Origin: Lampropedia puyangensis | Lineage (GTDB): Bacteria; Pseudomonadota; Gammaproteobacteria; Burkholderiales; Burkholderiaceae_C | Length of the DNA: 64,000 nt | Assembly: GCF_004833285.1 (NCBI RefSeq) | Contig: NZ_STFG01000001.1 | Span: 248,001-312,000 of the forward strand | Reading direction: 5' to 3' | In this document: piece by piece, positions 23,713-32,828 of the stretch | Layout of the letters: the number at the start of each line of letters is the position of its first letter | How positions within the stretch are numbered: the stretch's first letter is position 1 | The notes under the pieces: model-generated | Databases searched by the model: none | What the model was told of the DNA's origin: nothing | What the model saw: the letters and a program-made list of their open reading frames with translations, nothing else | Made by a program: the position numbers and the translations under genes

Positions 23713-24351
23713 GGTCAAATGAGAAAAAGCACCGAACGGGCCACTGGGGTGCCGTGGCCTTATGCAGCGCAATGCTTCGCCTGAGGATGCAAGGCGATCA
23801 GCGTTGAGATGGAGTTGTTGTGTTTAGGCTGCCACTGCGCAGGGCCTAGGTGCAGACGCTCAGGCGTTGCAGGCGCGCAGCCAAATGGCGTGAGAGAGGG
23901 ACCATAACGGCGCTGGCCAATAGCAAATGGGGCGACCGAGAGGTCACCCTAGGCTTCATGGTTTTCATACAGCAGTGGGGCAGATCGTGTGGGAATTCGT
24001 GAAGCCCTGTTGACAGTCAGAGGCACGAATACACGAAGGGCGCGAGCCAATGCGTACAGCGCCTGTGAAGAGGCGGGGCATTGACTCCATTGACGACCCT
24101 ACGCACGCATCCACAGCACAGACCTGCAACAGTGATTCACGGCGAATTATGGTTGCCACCTTATGGTGGTGGCTTGGCGGGCGCATTATGACCCATTGAC
24201 AATGTTGTTGCAGTTTGAAGGATTAAGCACAGACCACGATTTGTGTAAATCGGCATGAAAAGGCTTCTTGCGGCCCCACTCTTTTTGCTTAAAAGCAACG
24301 GATAGGGACCAATTCGCTGTAGCGCATTATTGCAATGGACGTCGGACGAAT
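23713..24351. other. upstream region of the formate dehydrogenase operon
   Basis: No gene is seen in this 639-base stretch, which must hold the fdo promoter. It contains a spaced inverted repeat ATTCGTG (23995-24001) and CACGAAT (24024-24030) and a hairpin GCCACC-TTAT-GGTGG near 24155. Neither can be tied to a regulator. Confidence 0.5.
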
Positions 24352-24882
24352 TTATTCCAGCAGGTGTGTTGCCATGGCCTGTGCGGCCACAGCAAAGGTT
24401 TCTTCAATGCTGATGCAGGAGCACGCCAGCATCAGATTCAAGGGCAGACCAAAGTCTTCGATTTCTGCTTCGCTCGCATCGTGATGCGCGTGTGGAGGCA
24501 GTTCCAGTCGTTCCAGTACGCGTTGTTTATACGCTTGCGTTAAGCCCCGGCCCCATACCACAACGGGTTTGCCTAAGGCAATGGCGTAACCCATCTCGAA
24601 CACTGTTCCAGAGTCAGGCTCGCAGCCGCGAAAGTCGCTCAAATGCGCCATTACGCCGTCGCATGCCGCAATCAGTGCGATGTTGGCTTGGTAAATGGTT
24701 TGGGCTTTGGCCGCTAGGTTGGCTGTGAGGGGCAGCGTGTTGTCCAGAGGGCTCAGTCCTTGCATTCCATACTGCAGGCAGGTGGCTTTGTATTGGGAAT
24801 AGCGCCTGGCGTGGTCCTGATAGAACACATCAGGGCCTGCAAGGTACAGGCGGGGCCGTGGGGTGGTGTTGGAAGCAGGCAT
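24352..24882 (-). CDS. nucleoside 2-deoxyribosyltransferase family protein
   Basis: The 176-residue product matches the nucleoside 2-deoxyribosyltransferase family: LYLAGPDVFYQDHA at residues 12-25, IALIAACDGVMAHLSDFRG in the middle and the catalytic region EPDSGTVFEMGYAIALGKPV near 87-107 with the family glutamate. Such enzymes exchange bases between deoxynucleosides in the cytosol, or in some members hydrolyse modified nucleotides (as in the DNPH1 relatives). It is a single gene, divergent from tal by about 155 bases and not obviously linked to its neighbours. Confidence 0.88.
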   Translation of the reverse strand: MPASNTTPRPRLYLAGPDVFYQDHARRYSQYKATCLQYGMQGLSPLDNTLPLTANLAAKAQTIYQANIALIAACDGVMAHLSDFRGCEPDSGTVFEMGYAIALGKPVVVWGRGLTQAYKQRVLERLELPPHAHHDASEAEIEDFGLPLNLMLACSCISIEETFAVAAQAMATHLLE

Positions 24883-25038
24883 GGTTCGTGTTTGGTATGA
24901 CGAGAAACATTGGCGCGCATGGCCAGTGCGACGTAAGGGGACTTTTGACTATTGCCGAGCAGCAAGATTGCGCCCGGCGTTTGCGGATAAACTCTGCGTT
25001 TTGCCAAAATAAACCGCTTTGCGGCTTTCTTGTCAGCT

Positions 25039-25989
25039 ATGTCCACACAACTTCAGGCACTCAAGCAGTCGACCACCGTCGTGGCCGATACCGGCGATTT
25101 TCACCAACTGCAGGCATACCAGCCGCAAGACGCCACAACCAACCCATCACTGATTCTCAAGGCGGTTCAAAAGCCTGAGTATGCAGGTTTGGTTGATGAG
25201 GTACTGGCCAAAACGCAGGGCTTGGCTATTGATGAGCGCATGGATCAACTGATTGTGCGGTTTGGCACAGAGATTTTGAAGATCATTCCCGGTCGAGTCT
25301 CTACGGAAGTGGATGCGCGATTGAGTTTTGACACCAATGCGACGTTGACAAGGGCAGAGCGAATCATCGACTTGTATCGCGCAGCAGGCGTGGATACGTC
25401 ACGTGTGCTGATCAAGATCGCATCGACTTGGGAAGGCATTCAAGCGGCCCGTGTTTTGGAGCAGCGTGGCATCCCAACGAATTTGACCCTGCTGTTTTCG
25501 TTCGCACAAGCCGTTGCTTGCGCGGATGCCAAAGTGCAATTGATCTCACCTTTTGTCGGACGTATTTACGATTGGTACAAAAAGCAATCTGGTAGCGAGT
25601 GGGATGAGGCCGCACGTGCTGGTGTCAACGATCCTGGTGTGCAGTCTGTTAGCCGGATTTTTGACTATTACAAGCATTTCGGAATTACCACTGAAATCAT
25701 GGGAGCGAGCTTTCGCAATGTTGGGCAAATCGTGGCCTTGGCTGGCTGCGACTTGCTCACCATTAGCCCGGATTTGCTGCAACAGTTGGCTGACAGCCAA
25801 GCGCCTGCACCGCGTTTGCTGGATGCAGCAGCTGCCAAGGCCAAGCCCCAGACTTTTGTGCAATACGATGAGGCCCAATTCCGCTTTGCATTGAATGAGG
25901 ATGCGATGGCTACAGAAAAACTGGCTGAAGGTATTCGTGCATTTGCCGCCGACGCCATCAAGCTCGAGACGATTTTGCAAGCACGTTGA
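25039..25989 (+). CDS. tal: transaldolase
   Basis: A class I (TalB-type) transaldolase of 316 residues that shuttles dihydroxyacetone units between sugar phosphates in the non-oxidative pentose phosphate pathway. The N-terminal [20 protein letters not shown] and [12 protein letters not shown] are typical; Lys126 in [12 protein letters not shown] is the Schiff-base lysine. [20 protein letters not shown] and the fixed [10 protein letters not shown] follow. ATG 25039 was chosen over an in-frame TTG at 25030. pgi begins 43 bases downstream, so the two form a sugar-phosphate operon, a pairing common in this family of bacteria. Confidence 0.96.
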   Translation: MSTQLQALKQSTTVVADTGDFHQLQAYQPQDATTNPSLILKAVQKPEYAGLVDEVLAKTQGLAIDERMDQLIVRFGTEILKIIPGRVSTEVDARLSFDTNATLTRAERIIDLYRAAGVDTSRVLIKIASTWEGIQAARVLEQRGIPTNLTLLFSFAQAVACADAKVQLISPFVGRIYDWYKKQSGSEWDEAARAGVNDPGVQSVSRIFDYYKHFGITTEIMGASFRNVGQIVALAGCDLLTISPDLLQQLADSQAPAPRLLDAAAAKAKPQTFVQYDEAQFRFALNEDAMATEKLAEGIRAFAADAIKLETILQAR

Positions 25990-26032
25990 GTTAGTGCACT
26001 TGCTGTGCGAGCATGAATGTAAGGATTTTTCG

Positions 26033-27679
26033 ATGACAGCCCACCAGCCTGCGCTGGCCGATGGTGCCGCCACCATGCCTGTAACTCCGAGATGCGATCA
26101 AACGGCGCCATGGGGTCAATTGACTGAACATTTCAAGGCCCGTGGGCGCCATGTCGATGTGCGACAAGCGCTCGCGCAGGAGTCTGCACGTTTTGAACGT
26201 ATGGGAGTGCACGCGCCTTATGTTCGGGCTGATTTTTCGCGTAATTTGCTCGATGAGACTACGCAGCAATTGCTGGTGCAGTTGGCCAGGGCCTGTGAAC
26301 TTCAAACCTCTATCGAAGCCTTATTTACCGGTGCGCAACTGAATACGACTGAGCAGCGGGCTGCGTGGCATGTGCTGCTTCGTTGCCCTGCCGACTATCG
26401 TGCTGAGAATGCCGCCATGGCACAAGCGCTGCAGGAAATGCGCGCATCGCAAGAGGCTTTTTTGGCGTTTGCTGAACAGGTGCGCCATGACCCTAGCGTG
26501 ACCGATGTGGTGAATATTGGCATCGGCGGCTCAGACCTTGGACCTGCAGTGGTTGTGCAGGCTTTGGAGGCCTATCGCTCGCAAGGAAAACGGGTGCATT
26601 TCGTCTCGAACATGGATGGCGATGATTTGGGATTGAAGTTGCGCCAATTGGATCCGAATCGCACGGTTTTTTTGTTGGCATCCAAATCATTTGGGACTGC
26701 CGAGACTATCGTCAATGCACAGGTGGCCAGAGCTTGGATGCTGGCTGCACATGGCTTCACGATGGACCCGCAGGTGCATGCCTTGCCTGCACAATTGCCT
26801 GCTGATTTGCGCGATTTAATTGCCCGCCGATTTGTGGCCATGACCAGCAACGCCGAGGCCGCTCGTGCGTTTGGTGTGGAAGCGATCTTCCCCTTTGCTG
26901 ACTGGGTGGGAGGGCGTTTCTCATTGTGGTCCAGCATTGGCTTGTCGATTGCGATTGCGATTGGACGTGAGCAGTTTCAGGCATTGCTGGCCGGCGCCCA
27001 TGCCATGGACGGGCACTTTCGCAGTGCACCTATTGAGCGTAATTTGCCCGTGCAACTGGCGCTGCTGGATGTGTGGTATCGCAATTTCTTTGGCTTTACC
27101 TCGCGCTGCATTGCTCCATACAGCCACGGCTTGCGCCGCTTGCCAGCGTATTTGCAACAGCTAGAAATGGAAAGCAATGGCAAAGGCTGCGATTGGGATG
27201 GACGCCCTTTGGCATTGCCCACTGCACCGGTGGTGTGGGGTGAGCCTGGTACGAATTGCCAGCATGCTTTTTTCCAATTGATTCACCAAGGTCAGCAAAT
27301 TATTCCTGTTGAATTTATTGTGCTGCGTGAACAGGGGATGGGTACGCTAGAGCAGCACCGTGCATTGCAGGCCAATGCGGTAGCGCAGGCACGCGCCTTG
27401 ACGCAAGGCAAGCACACAGGCCCCGCTCACACGCATTGCCCCGGCAACCGGCCGAGCACGATGCTGGTGCTGGACCGACTGGACCCTGCTTCTGTGGGGG
27501 CCCTGATTGCGCTGTACGAGCACCGCACGTTTGTGGCAGGTCGTTTATGGGGTATCAACAGTTTTGACCAGTGGGGCGTGGAGTTGGGCAAGAATTTGGC
27601 CAAAGAAATTCTGAATACGCCAGCACAAACTGCAACCAATGCGGCTGCGCCGCAGGATGTGATGGCTTGGTTAGGTTAA
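26033..27679 (+). CDS. pgi: glucose-6-phosphate isomerase
   Basis: The 548-residue enzyme interconverts glucose-6-phosphate and fructose-6-phosphate. The family motifs are in place: VVNIGIGGSDLGPAVV, FVSNMDGDD, ASKSFGTAETIVNA, ADWVGGRFSLWSSIGL, and the C-terminal WGINSFDQWGVELGK with a catalytic lysine at its end. ATG 26033 has AAGGA 7 bases upstream; the longer open frame from 25895 overlaps tal and is not used. In cells with an Entner-Doudoroff type metabolism, as many Comamonadaceae have, it mainly serves gluconeogenesis; that is inference. Confidence 0.96.
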   Translation: MTAHQPALADGAATMPVTPRCDQTAPWGQLTEHFKARGRHVDVRQALAQESARFERMGVHAPYVRADFSRNLLDETTQQLLVQLARACELQTSIEALFTGAQLNTTEQRAAWHVLLRCPADYRAENAAMAQALQEMRASQEAFLAFAEQVRHDPSVTDVVNIGIGGSDLGPAVVVQALEAYRSQGKRVHFVSNMDGDDLGLKLRQLDPNRTVFLLASKSFGTAETIVNAQVARAWMLAAHGFTMDPQVHALPAQLPADLRDLIARRFVAMTSNAEAARAFGVEAIFPFADWVGGRFSLWSSIGLSIAIAIGREQFQALLAGAHAMDGHFRSAPIERNLPVQLALLDVWYRNFFGFTSRCIAPYSHGLRRLPAYLQQLEMESNGKGCDWDGRPLALPTAPVVWGEPGTNCQHAFFQLIHQGQQIIPVEFIVLREQGMGTLEQHRALQANAVAQARALTQGKHTGPAHTHCPGNRPSTMLVLDRLDPASVGALIALYEHRTFVAGRLWGINSFDQWGVELGKNLAKEILNTPAQTATNAAAPQDVMAWLG

Positions 27680-27834
27680 GCGGTACTGCACGTTGCCATT
27701 TCATTCATACTGGCAGTGGAGGTGAGGTGCCCGGTAAGTTAGCAGGGGAAATCGCTGCTTTATGTTGTGCTGTCGTGCGGCTGCTATGCCAAGCCTTACT
27801 GGCGATGTCGCAGGCGTCACATTAAAATCCGTTT

Positions 27835-28842
27835 ATGAGCCATTCTCTGCCACACGCTTCTCACATGCTTTTCGACCCTTCTCGTGCACTCACCATGGGG
27901 CGCGCTGCCGTGCAGATCGAAATTGAACAACTTCAGGCTTTGCATCAACGGCTCGACGCCTCTTTCACAAAGGCGGTCGACGTTATTTTGAAAAGCCATG
28001 CGCGCGTGGTCGTGACGGGGATGGGCAAGAGCGGGCATATTGGACGCAAAATCGCTGCAACTTTGGCTTCTACGGGCACACCTGCATTTTTTCTGCATCC
28101 TGCAGAAGCAAGCCATGGTGATTTGGGCATGGTCACCAGCGAGGACGTCGTCTTGGCGATTTCCAATAGTGGTGAGAGTGAGGAGTTGGTCAACATCTTG
28201 CCCGTGATTAAACGTTTGGGCGCGCCGATTATTGCCATGACCGGCAAGGCGCAATCTGCCTTGGCACGGCATGCCGACATTGTGTTGGATACGCAGGTGA
28301 GCCAAGAAGCGGATCCGCTCAACCTTGCCCCGACCGCCAGTACCACGGTGCAATTGGCGCTGGGTGATGCTTTGGCGGTAGCCGTGTTAGATGCGCGCGG
28401 TTTTCGTGCCGAGGATTTTGCGCGCTCGCATCCTGGCGGCTCCTTAGGGCGACGTTTGCTGACCCATGTGCGCGATGTGATGCGTAGCGGAGCCGATGTG
28501 CCCACGGTTTTGGCCTCAGCCCCATTTGGGGAACTGATGCGTGAAATCTCCTCCAAAGGCGTTGGGGCCACGGCCATCCTTGATGCTAATCAGCAGTTGA
28601 TTGGCATTTATACCGACGGTGATTTGCGCAGGCACATTGAGGCCGGTTTGGACTTGAGAGAGAAAACCGCAGCAGAGGTGATGCATGCCAAACCGCGCAC
28701 GATTGCGGCTGATGCATTGGCTACGCAAGCGGCTGAAATGATGGAGCGTTACCGCGTGACGTGTTTGTTGGTGACAGATGCGCAGGGCACATTGGTCGGA
28801 GTGCTGCACGTGGGCGATTTGATGCGTGCCAAAGTCATTTGA
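27835..28842 (+). CDS. kdsD: arabinose-5-phosphate isomerase
   Basis: KdsD turns ribulose-5-phosphate into arabinose-5-phosphate, the first committed step to Kdo of lipopolysaccharide. The 335-residue product has an SIS sugar-isomerase domain (about residues 40-180; VVVTGMGKSGHIGRKIAATL, HPAEASHGDLGM, AISNSGESEEL) and two CBS domains (about 215-335; VRDVMRSGADVP, AEVMHAKPRTIAADA). An internal Met at 27865 could also start, since no ribosome site precedes 27835. kdsC follows 40 bases later. Confidence 0.95.
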   Translation: MSHSLPHASHMLFDPSRALTMGRAAVQIEIEQLQALHQRLDASFTKAVDVILKSHARVVVTGMGKSGHIGRKIAATLASTGTPAFFLHPAEASHGDLGMVTSEDVVLAISNSGESEELVNILPVIKRLGAPIIAMTGKAQSALARHADIVLDTQVSQEADPLNLAPTASTTVQLALGDALAVAVLDARGFRAEDFARSHPGGSLGRRLLTHVRDVMRSGADVPTVLASAPFGELMREISSKGVGATAILDANQQLIGIYTDGDLRRHIEAGLDLREKTAAEVMHAKPRTIAADALATQAAEMMERYRVTCLLVTDAQGTLVGVLHVGDLMRAKVI

Positions 28843-28882
28843 GCAGACTGTTTTGCTAGAAATACCAGGAATTTAGATAGCC

Positions 28883-29494
28883 ATGGCAGCGATTGCAATC
28901 ACCCCCCGATTTGAAGAAGCCTTGCTCAACCGCGCACTGCCTGTTCGCGTGGTTTTTTTTGATGTTGATGGTGTTCTGACCGATGGGGGGTTGTATTTCG
29001 GGCCAGAAGGCGAGCAACTCAAACGTTTCCATACTCTGGATGGACACGGCATCAAACTACTGCGCCAAGCTGGAATTGAACCGGCGGTTATCACTGGTCG
29101 CGATAGCGCGGCACTGCGGATGCGCCTAAAAGCGTTGGGCGTTGTGCACGCTGTTTTTGGTACTGAAGATAAGTTGCCCGCTGCAGAGCAGTTGTTGACG
29201 CAATTGGGGCTGACGTGGGCGCAAGCGGCCAGTATGGGGGATGACTGGCCTGATCTGCCTGTGTTGGCCCGCAGTGCACTGGCTTGTGTGCCACCGCACG
29301 CCCATGCTGAAGTAGTGGCTGTTGCCCACTATGTCACCCGTGCCGCGGGGGGGCAGGGGGCGGTGCGCGAGTGCTGTGATTTACTGCTGATGGCCAGTGG
29401 TCAGTACGGCGCGCTCCTGCAGCAAGCCATGTGCGGGCGGCATGCGCCTGAGCACACTGCAACGCCAGCAGCGGCTGAACAAGGGGCGCTATGA
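28883..29494 (+). CDS. kdsC: 3-deoxy-D-manno-octulosonate 8-phosphate phosphatase
   Basis: A HAD-family phosphatase of 203 residues that releases Kdo from Kdo-8-phosphate. The motifs are VVFFDVDGVLTDGGLYFGPE (motif I with the two aspartates), ITGRDSAALRMRLKALGV, Lys in EDKLPAAEQ and GDDWPDLPVL (motif IV). The C-terminal extension after CCDLLLMASGQ is low-complexity. Its stop overlaps the start of lptC (ATGA), so kdsD-kdsC-lptC form one operon. Confidence 0.95.
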   Translation: MAAIAITPRFEEALLNRALPVRVVFFDVDGVLTDGGLYFGPEGEQLKRFHTLDGHGIKLLRQAGIEPAVITGRDSAALRMRLKALGVVHAVFGTEDKLPAAEQLLTQLGLTWAQAASMGDDWPDLPVLARSALACVPPHAHAEVVAVAHYVTRAAGGQGAVRECCDLLLMASGQYGALLQQAMCGRHAPEHTATPAAAEQGAL

Positions 29495-30117
29495 CCCAAA
29501 ACCACAAACGCACACTACGGTATCGGCTCGATAAGCTCTCTGTCTATGGCCCGGTGCTGGTGATGGCGTTGCTGGCGCTGGGCACGTACTGGCTGGCACG
29601 CAGTGTTCCACAAATGTCGCAACCCGCAGCAGAGGTCATGGCTCCTGATGAACCTGACTACACCATTACCCAATTTGCGGCGCGCAGTTACAACCCTGAT
29701 GGCCGATTGAGTGTGGAGTTGTTTGGTACCAAGGCCAAGCACTATCCGGCCACAGACCAACTGGTGGTTGATCAATTGCGCATGCGTGCTGTCACTGAGG
29801 ATGGACGCATCTTGACGGCAACGGCCAATTCCGGAACCTCCAATGGGGCAGGCACCGAGGTGCATTTGCAAGGTAATGCAGTGGTGGTGCAACTGCCAAC
29901 TGCCACTTCTCCACGTTTGGAGTTCAGGGGAGAGGAGCTGCGCGTGTGGCCTGATGAGGAGCGTGTAAGCAGCGACTTGCCTGTTGAGTTGCTGCGGGGA
30001 TCAGATCGGATGACCGGAGAAAGTCTGGCTTACGATAAGAAAACCCAAACTACTGAAATCGACGGACGCGTGCGCAGTACTATCCAGCCTGCAACACGAC
30101 CTCCTGCCAAGAACTGA
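29491..30117 (+). CDS. lptC: LPS export ABC transporter periplasmic protein LptC
   Basis: LptC links the inner-membrane LptBFG pump to the periplasmic bridge that carries lipopolysaccharide outward. The 208-residue product has one N-terminal membrane helix (VYGPVLVMALLALGTYWLAR, residues 15-34) and then a beta-jellyroll domain with typical strands (EPDYTITQFAARSYNPDGRL, LFGTKAKHYPATDQLVVDQL, SSDLPVELLRGSDRMTGESL). Family similarity is low but position after kdsC and topology are decisive. lptA and lptB, which normally follow, are absent from the window. Confidence 0.9.
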   Translation: MTQNHKRTLRYRLDKLSVYGPVLVMALLALGTYWLARSVPQMSQPAAEVMAPDEPDYTITQFAARSYNPDGRLSVELFGTKAKHYPATDQLVVDQLRMRAVTEDGRILTATANSGTSNGAGTEVHLQGNAVVVQLPTATSPRLEFRGEELRVWPDEERVSSDLPVELLRGSDRMTGESLAYDKKTQTTEIDGRVRSTIQPATRPPAKN

Positions 30118-30192
30118 TCGTTGTGCGTTTGCGTCTTTTGGATTTTTCTTGGCGCATTGTTTTCAAACCGCTATACCAGTGAGTTGTGATTG

Positions 30193-31029
30193 ATGAATAC
30201 CTCTGCTACTTCTGCGAATGCGGCCACTGCAATCCAAGCGACCAAGCACGACCGTCCTTTGGTATTTATTACTGGTGCGTCCAGTGGGTTGGGGCAAGCC
30301 TTGGCAGAGGAGTACGCTAAGCAGGGATGGCGTTTAGCTTTGGTGGCCAGGCGTCTGGATGTGATGCAACAGTGGCGTGAGCAGCACGGTTTGAGCACAC
30401 AGCAATGCCATTTATACGCGGCTGATGTCGCGCAACCTTCCAGCATTCGTGCGGTTGCAGAGCAATGCATACAGGAGCAGGGCTTGCCTGATGTGGTGAT
30501 TGCCAGCGCAGGTATCAGCCATGGGATTGATACGGCAGATTGGGAAGACTTGGCACCTTTTGAACAAATTTGGGCTACCAATAACCGGGGTTTAGCAGCG
30601 ACATTCATTCCCTTTATGGCTGGGATGCGTGCGCGCAAAAGTGGCGTTTTGGTCGGTATCGCTAGTGTGGCCGGTGTGCGAGGTTTGCCTGGCCATGCAG
30701 GTTATTGTTCCAGCAAAGCGGGTGTGATTGCATACTGCGAAAGTTTGCGCGGCGACTTGCGTGGCACTGGCGTGGATGTGGTGACCATCAGCCCTGGTTT
30801 TGTGCGCACGGCCATGACAGCCAAAAATCCGTTCTCCATGCCTTTTTTGATTGATGCACAGGTGTTTGCGGCCAAAGCGTTTGCTGCCATTGCACGCCGC
30901 ACAAGTTATGTGGTGATCCCTTGGCAAATGGCATGGGTAGAGCGCTTATTGCGCATCTTGCCCAATGCTGTGTTTGATTGGGCACTTGCTGGGCGAGGTA
31001 GAAAACCTCGTCACAAACCTGATGTGTGA
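30193..31029 (+). CDS. short-chain dehydrogenase/reductase
   Basis: The 278-residue product is a classical SDR: cofactor motif FITGASSGLGQALAEEYAKQ (about residues 30-50), IASAGIS in place of NNAG, a catalytic Ser in VGIASVAGVRGLPGHAGYCS and the YxxxK pair (YCSSKAGV). The substrate is unknown; the sequence resembles the DltE/YqjQ-like SDRs. The start is ATG 30193, after AGTGAG; TTG 30190 is less likely. It follows lptC by 75 bases, so it may be co-transcribed with the LPS genes. Confidence 0.88.
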   Translation: MNTSATSANAATAIQATKHDRPLVFITGASSGLGQALAEEYAKQGWRLALVARRLDVMQQWREQHGLSTQQCHLYAADVAQPSSIRAVAEQCIQEQGLPDVVIASAGISHGIDTADWEDLAPFEQIWATNNRGLAATFIPFMAGMRARKSGVLVGIASVAGVRGLPGHAGYCSSKAGVIAYCESLRGDLRGTGVDVVTISPGFVRTAMTAKNPFSMPFLIDAQVFAAKAFAAIARRTSYVVIPWQMAWVERLLRILPNAVFDWALAGRGRKPRHKPDV

Positions 31030-31083
31030 ACCGGCAAGGCGCGGTTTTGCAGGTGCCTAGCCGTACTGCTTGTGTTGGCAGCC

Positions 31084-32091
31084 TTAAAACTCTAAGCACA
31101 CTTTGCCGAAATGCTGCCCTGCTGCTTGGTGTGCAAAAGCGGCGGCTAAGTGGTCCAACGGATAACGGCTGTCAATCACAGGCTTCCAATCGAACAACTC
31201 TAAGGCCCGCACCATGTCTTGCTGGTGTTCACGGCTTCCCACAATCAGGCCCTTGAGGGTCTGTTGCTTGCGCATCAATTCCACGGTAGGGATTGTGCCT
31301 GCAAAGCCTGTGAGTACCCCAATCAGAGCGATGTGCGCTCCAACTGCGCCAGCGCGAATCGATTGGGCCAAAGTGTCAGGGCCTCCCACTTCAACCACAA
31401 TGTCTGCTCCGCGCCCTGCGGTGGCAGCCAACACCGCATTGCCCCATTCAGGGGTGTCCTTATAGTTAATCACCACATCGGCCCCCAATGCGCGCAACTT
31501 CTCTGCTTTGATGTGGCTGGATGTGGTTGCAATGACGCGAGCCCCCATGCTTTTAGCCATTTGCAATGCGAAAATGGAAACACCGCCCGTACCCAGAACC
31601 AACACGGTTTGGCCTGCCTGAAGGTTGCCATCGACTACCAGTGCGCGCCATGCAGTCAAGCCTGCGGTGGTCAGGGTGGCCGCTTCTGCATGGCTCCATC
31701 CTTTGGGGGCATTGGTGAAGGCTGTTGCCGGCATGGTGACGCTTTCGCGGGCGAACCCGTCAACCCCATCACCAGGCACCATTGCGAAATCAGAAGGCAC
31801 ATGACGACCCGATAGCCATTGTGGGAAGAATGTGGAAACAACCGCATCACCCACTGCGAATTCGTGCACACCTGCGCCAATGGCCGTGATGGTGCCAGCA
31901 CCGTCGGCCATAAGGATGCGAGCATCTGCTGTCGCATTGGGTTGCGATGCCACCAGCAGGTCATGGTAGTTGAGCGAACTGGCGTGAATGCGTACCTGTA
32001 TTTCGCCAGCAGCGGGAGCTGCTGGGGATGGCAGCTCAACCAGTTGAATATGTTCCAGGCCGCCTGGGGCTGCAAGTTGAATGGCTTTCAT
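31084..32091 (-). CDS. zinc-less alcohol-dehydrogenase-type (MDR) oxidoreductase
   Basis: The 335-residue protein belongs to the medium-chain dehydrogenase/reductase superfamily, quinone-oxidoreductase or NAD(P)-dependent alcohol dehydrogenase branch. It has the GroES-like N-terminal half (MKAIQLAAPGGLEHIQLVEL, SLNYHDLLVA, ADGAGTITAIG) and a Rossmann domain (VLVLGTGGVSIFALQMAKSM). The usual zinc cysteines and structural-zinc lobe are missing, fitting zinc-less members. AAGGA lies 7 bases before the ATG. A divergent HxlR regulator 165 bases away makes control by that protein likely; such pairs often respond to quinones or aldehydes. Confidence 0.87.
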   Translation of the reverse strand: MKAIQLAAPGGLEHIQLVELPSPAAPAAGEIQVRIHASSLNYHDLLVASQPNATADARILMADGAGTITAIGAGVHEFAVGDAVVSTFFPQWLSGRHVPSDFAMVPGDGVDGFARESVTMPATAFTNAPKGWSHAEAATLTTAGLTAWRALVVDGNLQAGQTVLVLGTGGVSIFALQMAKSMGARVIATTSSHIKAEKLRALGADVVINYKDTPEWGNAVLAATAGRGADIVVEVGGPDTLAQSIRAGAVGAHIALIGVLTGFAGTIPTVELMRKQQTLKGLIVGSREHQQDMVRALELFDWKPVIDSRYPLDHLAAAFAHQAAGQHFGKVCLEF

Positions 32092-32109
32092 GACTGTATC
32101 CTTCAAAAA

Positions 32110-32129
32110 ACGATGATGTTGTGCATCGT
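32110..32129. promoter_or_regulatory. inverted repeat upstream of the MDR gene, candidate HxlR operator
   Basis: ACGATG-N8-CATCGT lies 18 bases before the MDR start codon, between the two divergent genes. Its place over the leader would suit repression. Site assignment is inference. Confidence 0.35.
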
Positions 32130-32255
32130 GCCGCTTAAGTCGAAACTGCGCTAGAACCAACATATTTGTGGGGTAGTATTAAAAATGTAAGTAATGCGCA
32201 GCGTCTGTATTTAGCTAAGATGTTTGGTTATAGGGATTGCACTTGGGAGATTGGC

Positions 32256-32651
32256 ATGAAGCGACTCAATAGCAAAAGTGGTTGTGCGGTAGAGGTCACC
32301 TTGTCCGTCATGGGGGGAACCTGGAAACCTATCATTTTGTTTCACTTGCTGCATGGTAAAAAGCGTTTTAGCGAGTTGAGTAAAAGCATAGGCAGCATTA
32401 CCCAGCGGATGCTGACGCTACAGTTGCGCGAGTTGGAGGATGCAGGCATTGTGCTGCGCACGGTGTATGCTGAAGTGCCCCCGCGCGTAGACTATGAACT
32501 GACCGCTTTAGGGCAAAGTCTCAAGCCTGTGCTGATTGCCATGCGCACATGGGGAACAGCCTACGCTAAAGACCGTTTGTATGATGCGCAGCCACCAAGC
32601 TGGGCTCAGTTGTGTGCGTCTGACACCCCACACAGCATTCCGCTTCAGTAA
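32256..32651 (+). CDS. HxlR family transcriptional regulator
   Basis: A 131-residue winged-helix regulator. The HxlR signature is clear: a cysteine near the start (SKSGCAVEVTLSVMGGTWKP), ILFHLLHGKKRFSELSKSIG, SITQRMLTLQLRELEDAGIV and LRTVYAEVPPRVDYELTALG for the wing. Cys10 is the position used for thiol-based sensing in YodB- and HypR-like members. ATG 32256 follows GGGAGA at a good distance, so the longer frame from 32166 is not needed. It probably controls the divergent MDR oxidoreductase. Confidence 0.9.
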   Translation: MKRLNSKSGCAVEVTLSVMGGTWKPIILFHLLHGKKRFSELSKSIGSITQRMLTLQLRELEDAGIVLRTVYAEVPPRVDYELTALGQSLKPVLIAMRTWGTAYAKDRLYDAQPPSWAQLCASDTPHSIPLQ

Positions 32652-32762
32652 TCTGGTTGTTGGGGCTGCCCAGCAGCTCGCCAAGTGTGCAGGGCGTAAA
32701 CACGTTTTGAGAACTTTTGACGCAACCCAGCAGACCTAAGGATTTCGGTTGAGGTCAGGCGG

Positions 32763-32800
32763 TAGGCCGAATGCAGTACGAGTAGTACGGCAAGTTCTGC
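32763..32800. other. small hairpin in a convergent intergenic gap
   Basis: Between the hxlR-type gene and cca, GC-A-GTAC-GAGTA-GTAC-G-GC forms a short imperfect hairpin in a stretch (TAGGCCGAATGCAGTACGAG onward) that looks like a dispersed intergenic element. No gene or tRNA is here. It could serve as a weak terminator for both genes. Confidence 0.3.
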
Positions 32801-32828
32801 GACTTTATATCAAGATGAGCTGCGGCTT

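Noticed and set aside
23869-23883. A sigma-54-like element on the minus strand (TGGCTGCGCGCCTGC) upstream of fdoG
   Set aside because: The GG and GC spacing is right, but the -24 element lacks CAC and the -12 lacks TTGC. No activator gene or enhancer site is visible.
32655-32828. Possible tRNA or small RNA gene between hxlR and cca
   Set aside because: No cloverleaf can be drawn; only a short imperfect hairpin is present. All other gaps above 100 bases were also scanned by eye for tRNA-like structure without success.
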